NCBI GenBank assembly: GCA_001430745.1
Contig: KQ482042.1
Coordinates: 231,769-244,562 of the forward strand
DNA: 12,794 bases
DNA from: Auxenochlorella pyrenoidosa
Taxonomy: Eukaryota > Chlorophyta > Trebouxiophyceae > Chlorellales > Chlorellaceae
Direction: 5' to 3'
This document shows, in pieces, positions 1-9,900 of the stretch. The position numbers were made by a program, and so were the translations under genes. Each line of letters begins with the position of its first letter. Position 1 is the stretch's first letter. The notes below the pieces were generated by a model, which worked only from the letters and a program-made list of their open reading frames with translations, was not told the origin of the DNA and did not search any database.

Positions 1-1
1 A

Positions 2-43
<42 letters not shown>

Positions 44-46
44 CAG
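1..46 (+). other. 3' end of an intron of the peptidase-SRCR gene
   Basis: The sequence runs from a CA repeat into CTGCAG, and the next base starts the Cys codon of CGSCWAF. The reading frame does not extend sensibly upstream, so this is the tail of an intron whose donor and preceding exon (oxyanion-hole Gln, propeptide) are outside the window. Confidence 0.75.
2..39. repeat. (CA)n microsatellite
   Basis: About 18 uninterrupted CA units run up to eight bases before the first exon of the peptidase gene. The tract takes the place normally held by a polypyrimidine tract. It begins at the window edge, so its full length is unknown. Confidence 0.95.
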
Positions 47-3000
47 TGTGGGAGCTGCTGGGCATTCTCCGCAATGGCGGCGATTGAAAGCAAGCTGCTC
101 ATCGACGCCCGGACGACCGCGGCGGAGAGCCCGATTGACCTTGCTGAGCAGCAGGTGGGGGCCTGCCGAGCTCACATCCGGGCCCTGCCAGCCCTGTCAG
201 GCCTGCAGGAGGCGCTCCCTGGTGCCGCCAGACAGTGCCAGCAACGGGCGGCCGGAACGTGTGCCCCCTGACCGGGCCAGCCAGTTCCGTCCCCTCTTGA
301 CCAAGGCAGTCCATGCGACTGGAGCCCCACCCCATGAGGCAGCCACTCCCTGTATCCCTAGGTGCTACTTCCCAGCTGCTGCAGTGACGACCCCCACCCT
401 GCCCCCCTTGCCTGCCTGGTGCGCAGGTTGTGGACTGCGCTTCGCCCAACGCAGACGGCTGCGACGGTGGCTGGCTGCACCAGGGGTATGCTTACGTGGC
501 CAGGTGGGCGGCGCTGGGGCAGTGGTGATGGTGGTGTGGGGGTGGGGTGAAGGTTGGGTTGGGTTGCAACCAAATGGGGGGGTGGGGGGTGGGGGCAGCA
601 GAGGCTCGCCCAGAGGTGTCGCGCTGGCAGCAGGGCGGGATGCTGTAGGTGATGCACGCCGTGCGGCGCTCCTGCGCTCGATTCTATCTGTTGACCGCCC
701 GATGACCGGTCTTCCAGCCTGCTGGCCTACCCACGCCTGCAGCTCATTCGTGACCACCGAGCCGCGCTACCCCTACATCTCTGGCACCACCAACAACGAC
801 GGCGCCTGCAACGTCACGCGCCTGGCCGACGTGCCCGCTGGCGCCCAGGTGTCCCTGGCCGGGCCGGGGTACGTGTACCAGCAGCAGTGGTCGGCGGCCG
901 CGCTGCGCGAGGTGAGGGACGCCACAGAGGGCCGCCTCACCCGCGCATGCTGCCGCGCCCTGTGCCGCCTGCTGCTGCTGCTGCTGCTGCTGGTGGCGGT
1001 GGCAGCATACCCTGATGCCCTTAGGGTTTGCTGCTCGTGCCTGCCTGCTCCCTGGCCCCACATTCATGGCCTGACAGCTTTCTGCGCCCGCGCCTGCTTG
1101 CCGTCTTTGGTGCTCCGGTGCTGAACTTAATTTAATCACCTTCAAAGCCCCATGTATCCGCTGCTGTGCCGTGCAGGCGGTGGCCACCCAGCCCGTCTCT
1201 GTCGGCATCTGGACAGACCAAGACTTCCAGCAGTGAGGCCCTGCACTTTGCCCTGACCTTGTTGGCCAACAGCACCGCAGCCCCGCAGGCAGTGCCACCT
1301 GCAGGGCCGACAGAAGCCGATGCACTCGCAGGCAGAGGCAGAGGCCGCCAGAGTCTGTGCTTCTCGAGGGGCCGCAGTGGGGCAGCCGGATCCGACTGTC
1401 TGTGGGTGCTGCGGGCGTCAAAGCCTGGTCACAGCTCTCAGTCGTATGCCCACCCACCCATGCATCTGCACACTTGGCCTGCGTGCAGTTATGGCGGCGG
1501 GGTCTGGCAGGCATCTCGCTGCCCGCTGCCCAGCGGCCCGCCCACAATGCAATTCGCAAAAATGAACCATGCCGTGCTCGTCATTGGATACAACATGACC
1601 GCCAGCCCGCCCTACTGGTGAGGGGGAGACGCCCTTGAGCAGTGTACAGACATGCACAGAGACAGCTGCTGGGGCAGGGGCATGCACACAAACTGTTGCA
1701 TCCGCAGGGCAACGCTGCACCCCCGCCAGCTTGCAGGGCCTCTAACATTCACTGCGCCACCGCTGCTGCCGCTGCAGGCTGGTCAAGAACTCCTGGGGGG
1801 TTAACTGGGGCGAGGACGGCTACTTCCGCATGGGTGAGGGAAGGGGAGATATGCTTGGGTGCTGCATGCGCGAGCGGCTCAGCACTGCCGCGTGGCATGC
1901 GGGCATGCGGGCATGTGGCATGTGGCATGTGGCATGTGGCATGCACCCCTGGTGCACGACACTGTGTGTTGGCAGCCCTGGGGCCGCCCAGCTGGGCTGA
2001 GCAGTCCTTGGCTGCCGCTGCCTGTGGCTTGCAGAGATGCTGGAGGATGGCACTTACGGCACCTGCTCCATGTATGCGGTGAGTGAAGCACAAGTGGGGA
2101 CGAGCTCTGGGAGCAGGCAGGCGGGCACAACGCCAAAACGGGCCCACCTGCAGACCCTGCGGAAGGGGGCAGAACTGTGCCAAGGGCAGGCCTGAGGGCA
2201 GCAAGCGCGAGCTGCTCACCCAGCCTCCCTCCCCTCCTCTCCGGGCAGACCATGGCCACACCCACAGACGTCATTTATCAGCCTGACCTGCTGGGCCAGC
2301 CCCCTGAGGGTGAGAATCGGTGTTTCCTGCTGTCTTCCGCTCCAGGCATGGGCCGCCCGCATGCTGTACACTTCATTCATGCCTGCATGCACGCCCCCAC
2401 GCACATCCGCAACTGCCTCGCAGGGGTGCCTGGCCCCCACTTGCAAATGTGCGTGCTGGACAGCACAAATAACGTGCTCCCCGTGTGCTGCACGCTTGCC
2501 GCCCCCTGCGCCATGTACTTGTCGGGTGGAGAGCGCTGAGCTCTGTCTGCCACGTTTTTTATCCTTGAGCCTGCAGTGCCCGTTCGGCTGGTGGGCGGGC
2601 CCAACGCCCAGTCCGGCAGGGTGGAGGTTCACCACGACGGCGCGTGGGGCACGGTGAGGTGCTGCTCAGCCAGAGGCTCGCCTGGACGAGGCACATCTCT
2701 GGTTGAGGCGATGCAGCACGGGGCGGTGCAGTGCAGGTGTTGGGGGCACATTTCTAAGGATCCAGCTGGCACCATGCCTGCCCGTACAGGGGATAGCTGT
2801 CCCACCGCGTTCCGCACTGCCTCCCCTGCAGGTCTGCGGTCGCCAGTTCAACGCCGCCGCCGCTACGGTGGTGTGCAAGCAGCTGGGGCTGGGCGCATAC
2901 GGCACACCTCTTGGTGGCGCGCGCTTTGGGCAGGGCAGCGGCCCAATCTTGATGGACGGCGCCCGCTGCACCGGGTCAGAGCCCTCCCTGCTGGATTGCG

Positions 3001-4280
3001 CATTCAACGGCTGGTGAGGCAGAGCCAGGGGTGCCGCCGCCCGCAAGGTTGAGATGGGTTGGCGGGATGAAAGAACCACGTGCAGGATGTGCGACCCCTG
3101 GCAGGGGGAAGCAGCTACGTATGCATACATAGCGGGCGCACTTGGAGCGAGCAGCTGGCCTGGCTGCCGCCACAACCGACACGGGTTTCATGGCACGGCG
3201 AAGCATGCCTGCGCAGTGCTCACGGCTTCTGCACCTCCCCTGGCACCTCGCGCGCTGCAGGGGCAACACCACCTGCTCCCACAGCCAGGACGTTGGCTTG
3301 AGCTGCAGCAACAACCCCCCTCGCCCCGCACCCGAAGGTGGGTGGCAGCCCACTCTGAGGCGGTCTAGAGTGTTGCAGACCTCTGTGCAGCCAGCGCTGC
3401 CACTGCGCGCGAAAATCCTCTAATGCACTGCACGTTGCATGTTGTCCCTCATTGCTATTAGCACCGCCTACCCTGCAACTGCAGTCAAGGTTCGCCTTGT
3501 GTCTGGCACCAAAATGAATGCCAGAGCAGGCAGGGTGGAGGTCTGGCACAACGGCCAGTGGTGAGCAGGCGCCGGGGCAAGTTGCAACTGCTGCTTGGCG
3601 GCTGCATGCTGACCTGGCATCCGCCCACCACCTGCCAGCATGGCTTCCCTCGCGTGTCAGTCTGAGGTCGCCTGCAGCTAAGCGGCTCTCGGTTCTGTCC
3701 CCTCCTCTGGGCCTGCAGGGGCACCGTCTGCAGCGATTTCTTTGGACCGCAGGAGGCGCGCGTGGTGTGCCGCCAGCTGGGCTACAACACAGTGGGGCGG
3801 GTCTGGGCCACCGCGCGCTTCGGCCGTGGCACCGGCCCAATCTGGCTGGATGACCTGGCCTGCACCGGCAGCGAGGCTCGGCTGGAGAGCTGCCGCTCCA
3901 GAGGCTGGTGAGGGGGCCGTTGCTGTGGTGCAGCAGGGCCAGTTGGCGCTGTTGAGAGATGGCGTGTTGCCTTGTGCTGCAGCCCGACATGGCGCCCGCA
4001 GCGACACTTTGCTGCGCGTGCATTTAGGTGTTGGCAGCCTGCAGCAGCATGCCCATCCTCTCCAGGAACAAGAGCTCAATTCGCGCCTGCTTCTCGCTGT
4101 TCTGTCTGCTCTGCAGGGGCATCCACAACTGCCAGCACAGGTGTGTGCCATGGGATGCATTCGGGCAGGGCCCCCGCGGCAAACTGCATTGAGACGTGCC
4201 TCCACCTGTCGCCCGCATTTCACTGAATGCTGGCGCACCGACCCTCCTGCTGCAGCAAGGACGTCGGCGTGTCTTGCTGA
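47..4280 (+). CDS. Papain-family (C1A) cysteine peptidase with two C-terminal SRCR domains, 5' partial
   Basis: Predicted endopeptidase of the secretory or vacuolar route; signal and propeptide lie upstream of the window. Exons: 47-154, 427-503, 743-911, 1177-1232, 1489-1617, 1778-1833, 2035-2078, 2249-2309, 2577-2653, 2832-3013, 3261-3337, 3485-3560, 3719-3907, 4117-4140, 4256-4280 (TGA 4278-4280). They total 1350 bases with all phases closing, giving 449 visible residues. The peptidase part (residues 1-213) opens with CGSCWAFSA, so the catalytic Cys is residue 4. It continues with LAEQQVVDC and GCDGGW, then NHAVLVIGYN (catalytic His164) and KNSWGVNWGEDGY (Asn184). After a Pro-rich linker, SRCR1 (about 236-335) has VRLVGG, GRVEV, WGTVC, VVCKQLG and DVGLSC. 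SRCR2 (about 347-449) has VRLVSG, WGTVC, VVCRQLGY and DVGVSC and ends at the stop. Each SRCR shows the six-cysteine pattern of group A. Domain identities are firm; exon edges are inferred from motifs and GT-AG phase; the biological target is unknown. Confidence 0.87.
529..596 (+). repeat. G-rich tract in an intron of the peptidase gene
   Basis: Runs of three to seven G separated by short spacers, including GGGTTGGGTTGG-type units and a block of G7TG6TG5. It lies 26-93 bases after the donor at 504 on the transcribed sense strand. It has the base pattern of a potential G-quadruplex; no function is shown by the sequence itself. Confidence 0.7.
968..993. repeat. (CTG)n trinucleotide repeat in an intron
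   Basis: About eight perfect CTG units within intron 912-1176 of the peptidase gene. It is not translated in the inferred model, although it would read as poly-Leu, poly-Ala or poly-Cys if the intron were retained. Confidence 0.85.
1895..1943. repeat. 7-bp minisatellite (GCATGTG) in an intron
   Basis: Seven or so head-to-tail copies of GCATGYG, the first ones as GCATGCGG and the later four as GCATGTG. It lies in intron 1834-2034 of the peptidase gene. Copies abut one another with no spacers. Confidence 0.85.
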
Positions 4281-4816
4281 CCCCCTGCCGGCGCTTGGCG
4301 AGCCGACACAGCCCTGCAGCGGGCTTGATGTTGGGCGCAAGTCCCTGCTTGCTACATGTGCCCACCGTTTTTGTTACACACCGAGTGCCAACTCCGTGAC
4401 ATCGCTTCTGTCTATCCCTTGTGTTTGAACTGATGGCCTGCCATCTGAAATGCACCCTCTGGACCACCTCTGATGTTGCCTGCGACCCCTTCACCGCGCT
4501 GCAGCGCCATTGCTGCCAGCTGCTCCCTTCTAAAGGTCCTGAATCAGCCTTCGCGTATGCATATCGGCTCATTGGCCCCCCTTTGCTTACCACGTACCCT
4601 TGCATGTCATCTTTGCCCTGCTCTCCAAGGTAGGTCGGGCCGAGATGCCCGACTCGGCACTGCCTCATCAGGTGATCCCCAACGGCCATCCCACTAAGCG
4701 CACATTGTGTTTCACCACCTTTTTACCCTTACCCTACCCTGTTTACCCTCGACTCCACTCTTTGTTTCACACTTCTCATGATGCATATTCATGTTTAATT
4801 GACCGGCCCCAAGAGC
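4281..4816. other. Intergenic: 3' UTR of the peptidase-SRCR gene and promoter/5' UTR of the methyltransferase
   Basis: No exon with recognisable protein similarity was found on either strand. The algal polyadenylation motif TGTAA is not present on the + strand here. Near 4783-4800 there is a locally AT-rich stretch (ATGCATATTCATG, then TTTAATT) that could serve as a core promoter. No tRNA or repeat larger than the TACCCT tract was seen. Confidence 0.55.
4721..4750. repeat. Imperfect TACCCT tandem tract upstream of the methyltransferase
   Basis: Four TACCCT-like units in a row (TTTTACCCTTACCCTACCCT, then GTTTACCCTC). The opposite strand reads GGGTAA/GGGTAAA, which is not the TTTAGGG telomere unit of Chlorella and plants. 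The tract lies 67-96 bases before the first candidate start codon. Confidence 0.6.
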
Positions 4817-6422
4817 ATGTTCAAGCCCGGCAGCACCTCGGAATGCAGTGCAAAGTGGCGGCATGCGCGGCGGGGTAGCGGGTGCACTGTGCAAGGGTTT
4901 CTTGCAACAGCAACCTCTTCAGCAGGACCGATCATCTCAGCCCACGGTTTCGAACGCCAGACGACTACAAACTACCTTTCGGCGCTGCCGCTCTCGACAC
5001 GGCTGACAAAGTTCTTGCGCCACCCTCTCGCCCTTTCGATGACAAATCCAAGCTCAGACAGCGAGGTTACAGGCGGGCCCGATGCCCAGGTTTCCGGAGA
5101 CAGCGCGGCCACAACCAGTATCGCTCCAGCCAGCGTCACCGCCTGCGCTGCGGCAGCAGCAGGCCAAGAGCCTGCAGCTGCAGCCGCTGCTGCCACCATT
5201 TCGCAGCGCATCCCCGCCTGGATCTCCTCCAAGCTGGTGCCCCGCGGCGACAGGCAGCTGCAGCCTCGCAAGGAGCAGCTGTTTGCTATGCTGTCGCGGG
5301 AGCGGGGCGTGCGCAGCATGCTCGAGCTGGGTGAGCCGCCTCCTGCCCCCCCCAGTGTTCATGCCGATCAGCCTGCTGCATGCGACTGCACGTTGCTTGA
5401 CGTGTGGGCCAGCGCATGTGCTAGGCCATGAGGAACGCCTGGCGGCTGCGTGGGTCCGCTGCTGTTTGGAGGTTACTCAAGGCGCCGGGCCCTGCCTCCC
5501 TGAACAGCAGGGTCTGGCTGTGGTCCAAACTTCAGGTATTACGGCAGTAGAGTGGACAGCATCATCGGAGTGGACCTGAACCCGGCGACCCTGCAGTACG
5601 CGGCCGCTGCTGCCGCAGCGGCGGGCCTGCCTCCCGGACGCGTGCGCCTGCTGGTTGCGTCAGCAGAGGCGCTGCCGCTGGCTGACGGCTCTGTGGATGC
5701 TGTGGTGGGCACTCATGTGAGGCCCGGTGGTTGCGGGTGGCTTTGCTGGGCTGCAGTGTCCTGCTCTCGAGCTGGGTGCTGCAAAATGATAAGGCTGGGT
5801 TGCAGCAGATCCAGGCTTCAGCCTGCCGCTGTTGGCTGGTTTCATGCGTTGCATGGTTGCCTGCCGCGCACTCCATGCTTTCCTGCGCTGCTACATATAT
5901 TCCCTTGGATCCCCCTCCAGATCCTCTGCTCGGTGTCTTCACCTGCCAAGGCGCTGTCAGAGGTGCTGCGAGTGCTGCGCCCCGGAGGCACGTACACCTT
6001 CATCGAGCATGTGCGAGCCCCCAGCCCAGCCACGCGTGGCGCCACGCTGCAGCGCTGGGTGAGGCGCCAGCCTGCCGCCAGTGCGCTGTGCATGGAAGCT
6101 GCGTTTGCGTAGCACCGCTGCAGATCGGCCCGGGAGCAGGCACTGCTCAACGTCTTCCTGCTGTGGGCTGCTTCTTACTGCACCTGTGGCTGCCTGCTCC
6201 CTGCCTGCATGCTCCGTGTCCACGTGCCCGGGCCCCTCACCAGCGCTGCAGGCGGCACCGATTGTGCGTCGCATCCCGGAGGGCTGCCACGTGGACAGGG
6301 ACAGCCTGGCGGCCATCCGGGCAGCAGGCTTCTCTGCTGTGCAGGCCGATGAGTTTGATCTGCCGGTGCCGTGTCCGGTGGCTTTTTTTGGGCCGCATGT
6401 GTGTGGGACAGCGATCAAATGA
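4817..6422 (+). CDS. METTL7-like SAM-dependent methyltransferase
   Basis: Class I (Rossmann) methyltransferase, closest by motif to METTL7A/B thiol methyltransferases and their plastid-annotated plant relatives; the substrate is unknown. Exons: 4817-5330, 5482-5506, 5536-5716, 5921-6058, 6252-6422 (TGA 6420-6422), giving 342 residues. Motif I is MLELG followed by AGPCLPEQYYG (about residues 168-183), spread over three exons. Acidic Asp193 in GVDLNP ends strand 2 and should contact SAM. ADGSVDAVVGTHILCSV and VLRVLRPGGTYTFIEHV follow. The end, GCHVDRD then FFGPHVCGTAIK, matches the METTL7 C-terminus. ATG 4817 is the first in-frame ATG after a TAA at 4796-4798 and gives an Arg/Ser/Thr-rich leader that could be a transit peptide. 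ATG 5039 (268 residues) is the alternative and nearer the family's usual length. The family call is firm; the start and exon 2 are less sure. Confidence 0.8.
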
Positions 6423-6945
6423 CGGGTGCAGCCGTCTGGCAGAGCCGGCGGGCGGGGTGGGCTCAGTGCGGCTAGATCCAGCTGCCGGCCATCACTGGCA
6501 TGCCACCTCTTGTGGCGCCTGTGTGGGCCTGCATGGGCCCCATTCGTTACCTGTCATGTGTGCGCGTTTGTCTAGTGCGTCGAAGTCGATTATCATGGTT
6601 ACAAACCAACCACTCGTCGCTTTCAGAGGAACAACTGAAGACAGCTTTGGTCGGCAGGTGGCTAAGTGCGTGCAGAGAGCAAGGGCACAACTGTGCAGAG
6701 ATCAAGATTTATGCTACAACATCACAACATTGCGTGGCAGGCAGGCTGGTGCCAAAACGGGAAGGCGATGGTACTGGCGCCGGCTGGCGGCTCATCTCTG
6801 GAGTATGGAATAATTGTACAGTGGTGCTGCTGCTGGGTTTCAGAAAGCCGCCCGTGATCAAGCCCTCGTCTCCCCCGCGACATCAGCGGGCATTGCGGGC
6901 CCGTTCCTGATCCTGCATGTCAAAGAAGCCCGCTGCGCCATCACG
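6423..6945. other. Convergent intergenic spacer: 3' UTRs of the methyltransferase and FAD monooxygenase genes
   Basis: The two genes end toward each other across 523 bases. No coding motif was found on either strand despite open frames. The stretch is noticeably less GC-rich after about 6560. The only recognisable signal is one TGTAA on the - strand. Confidence 0.6.
6599..6603 (-). promoter_or_regulatory. Possible polyadenylation signal (TGTAA) of the FAD monooxygenase gene
   Basis: TGTAA, the usual poly(A) signal in green-algal nuclear genes, occurs on the - strand 343 bases after the TAG stop. That implies a 3' UTR of about 360 bases. A five-base motif is weak evidence alone. Confidence 0.3.
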
Positions 6946-9900
6946 CTACGCAGCCGCCCCTGCGGCGGCCGCCGGCTTCAGGGGCTGCAGGTCGTGGGTC
7001 CACGCGCCGATGCGCTCATTGTCCAGGTGCTCCTGAGGGGGGGCCCCGCCGGCGCGGTAGTCCAGGAAGAGGCGCACCGACTCGACGTGGATGGGCTCCA
7101 TCTGAAGGGGGCGAGGTTGGGCGGGGCGTCATGTGTTGGATTGGGCTGGGGGGTATGGGGGTGGGGATGGGGGCGCATTCTGGGCTGGGCTGGTGGGTGG
7201 TTGTTGAGATTGGCAGAGTTAACACAATGGCGGGGGGACAGGGCGCTGCACAGATCCACGCCCAGATGGGGGCCAGCAGGCCATCCACCCCAGGCCGGAG
7301 CCTCAGCAAACCGGGGCAGCAAACCAGTTCCCCCAGGCTTGCCAGCGGCTGGCGGAAGGCCTCGTACGCGCGCAGCGCCTCTGGCGTCGCGCCGTGCTCC
7401 CCTGCAGCAGCAAGCAAGCGGGCGGCTGTGCCATGGTGCCAGCAGGTTGCAGACAGCCCCTGCAAAGCGCTAGCCCTGCGAGGTAGCGACAGCCACGCGA
7501 ATGCAGGCCTCTATTCATTTGAGGTTTGAGCCCGGCCATGGCACGCGGGGCCCCTCACCGATGGCACGCCCCAGGGCCAGCGCGTCCTCAAAGGCCTGCG
7601 CGGTGCCCTGGGAGAGGATGGGGGTGGAGAGGTGCGCCGCGTCGCCCAGCAGGCTGACGCTGCCGCGGCCCCACACCTGCCATGGGTGGTGGGTGGGTGG
7701 GTGGGTGGGTGGGTGGATGGGTGGGGGTGAGGGGTGGGGGTGGGGGTAACATGGGACTGTCTGGGAGTCACGTGAGCGTGCGAGAGCAGTTGGCCAGTAT
7801 GGATGTATAGGTCATTCAGTTTGCAGGCACGCCTGTGCACTGGGAGGCGCCTGCTATGCCCCCGCCTTTCGTGCCTTGCAAGTCTCCGCGTCTCGGTAGA
7901 ACTGCCCGTGCTCTGTGATCGCCAGGGCGTCTGCCTCCTTGATCAGGCTCACAGCCTGCAGGGCAGCAGGGCAGCAGGGCCGAGGCCGCGTTGCAGCTGC
8001 AGCACCAGGCTCGAACGCGACCATCCCTGTGCCGACCCCGCTCCATGGCTGGGCGGCATGGTGTGCTGCACTGGGGCCGACAAACCTCACAAAACCACCG
8101 ACAATGCTGTCGGGTGTCTGCCTACCGTTCCGCCAGGCGACTGCTCTGCCAGCCTACTGCCGTGCCAGCCTACTGCTGTGCCACCCTCACCATGGAGCAG
8201 CAGCCGCCAAACACCTCCAGGGCTCGGGCACGCCGCGCCTCGCCCGCCTCGTGCCTCGCCACCGGATCTGCCAACGAGGAGGGATGCACTGGGGCGGCCA
8301 GTTTGCGGGGCATGAGGGCGGGCTACTGATTGCAGGTCAAGGGCGCCAGGTGCAGGGCTGGCCAGCCGAAAGCGGCGACGGAGCAAGTGTGCAATGGTGG
8401 ACTCAGGCTGGAGTGCCAGGAGCGTGGGGCCAGCAGAACGCACTGGGAGTGGGTTCTGCCCAAGCAGCCAGCATCGCTGGCTCAAGCGTCGGGCATGTTC
8501 CAAGCAGGCGCCGCACCCGGGGTGTACGCCATGCGGCCGCCACCGATCTCATCCAGCCGCTCGCGTGGCCAGGGCCCAAAGGCCTGCGGGTGGGGCCCGC
8601 CATGCTGGGTGGCCCGTCAGAGCTAGTAAAACTCCCCAGCAGTACCCCCCAAACACACAGGAAGGCCTCAGAGCTCGATGCTGAGCCTGGCACTGTTTGG
8701 CAGCATGGCGGGCCAGCCACCTGCCAGCCCCCTGTGGCGCTACCTGCCAGGCGACCGAGCCATCCACCAGGCCAAAGCACAGCATCATGTGGGGCGGGGT
8801 GCCGAAAATGCAGTCTGCATGGCGGAGTGAGGCGCGGCGGGTTAGCCCCAGTCAGGATGATCCGGTGCGGCAGCGTATGCAACAGTGCGCGCCCAGCCGC
8901 CCATGCAGCATAGCAGGCGCTGGCGCCAGCTGCAGCTGGATGCAGGCTCACAGGCGCCGGGCTCTGGGAACCACCAAGAGGGCCGGGGCTGCACGGCGCG
9001 CCAGATGGCAGTGTCTGCGCCGGTGGGAAGGGAGCATTGTTGCCACTCTGGCTTGTTGCTTGCTTGTTTGTGCTTAAAGTCTGGTGCGCTGAATGCACAT
9101 TTTCCCCGAGGGCAAGCACGCCAGCACCAGCCAGCCCCCGCCAGCACCTGCCAGCGCCCCAGGCCATGCGTGCCCGCCCACCTGCAAACAGCGGTGGCCC
9201 GTCGCCCAGCAGCTGCGCGCGCACGCCGCTCTGGCTGCCGTCTGCCCCCACCAGTAGGCGGGCCTTGACCGGCGGGTGCGCGCCGGATGTGAAGTGCAGT
9301 GTCACGCCCCCATCACAGCCATCCCCATCTGCGCTTTGAGGCACTCGGAGGCGCTGCGTGAGGAGTTCCCGGCGGAGCGACGCGCTGGGGGACCAGAAAA
9401 CATGTGCAACTGCATGCTCGGTCGCAGTGTGCATTGAGCAGCGCGCGTGCTTGATAGCATGCCGGGAGTCGGGCGCCTGCACCCGTGACCCTTTAGTGAC
9501 GCATGGCTCGGTGCTCAAGGGCAGCAGCCCTCACCACTTGAGCTGTTGGGTGTGTCTTCATACCGGTCCAGAGGCGCCTGCTGGCGCAGCACCCCCTCAG
9601 GCAGTTCAGACGCCAGCGTGGCCTGCAGGGGGCAAGGCTTGCAGATGCCAGGGCCCATGGGTCGCTCACAAGATGAGCTTCATTATCACACAATCTGGGC
9701 CGCTGCAAGGGCGGCCTGCCAGGTGCAGCAGCAGGAGAGGGCAAGCAGAGATGCGCATTGCTGTGCCTACCGGGCGCAACAGCCCTGCTTCATGTGTCCC
9801 CTTATGCCACACGCCCTCCTCCCCCCGGCCAGGCCTCCCATTCCCTGCTGATGCCTGCAAGATGTGCATGTGCCAAGCCCTTGCTCCGGCCCTGGCAGCC

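Noticed and set aside
48..1124. 358-codon open frame on the + strand at the left edge
   Set aside because: It reads through introns and only its 744-911 segment is real (an exon of the peptidase gene); the catalytic motif CGSCWAF lies in another frame.
744..1559. Long antisense frame of 271 codons
   Set aside because: It mirrors peptidase exons and a CTG repeat, with Gln-run and Arg/Ala-rich chance composition and no domain; typical of GC-rich DNA.
1895..1943. Repeat block as a possible CRISPR-like array
   Set aside because: Seven-base units are directly adjacent with no unique spacers; it is a minisatellite inside an intron.
4721..4750. Interstitial telomere repeat
   Set aside because: The unit reads GGGTAA/GGGTAAA on the reverse strand, not TTTAGGG or TTAGGG, and there are only four imperfect copies.
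8815..8940. Possible monooxygenase exon with CYAAWAAGR
   Set aside because: It offered an AW strand in frame, but no donor gives the required phase, and the 8952-9014 exon with IWRAV fits both phases and family better.
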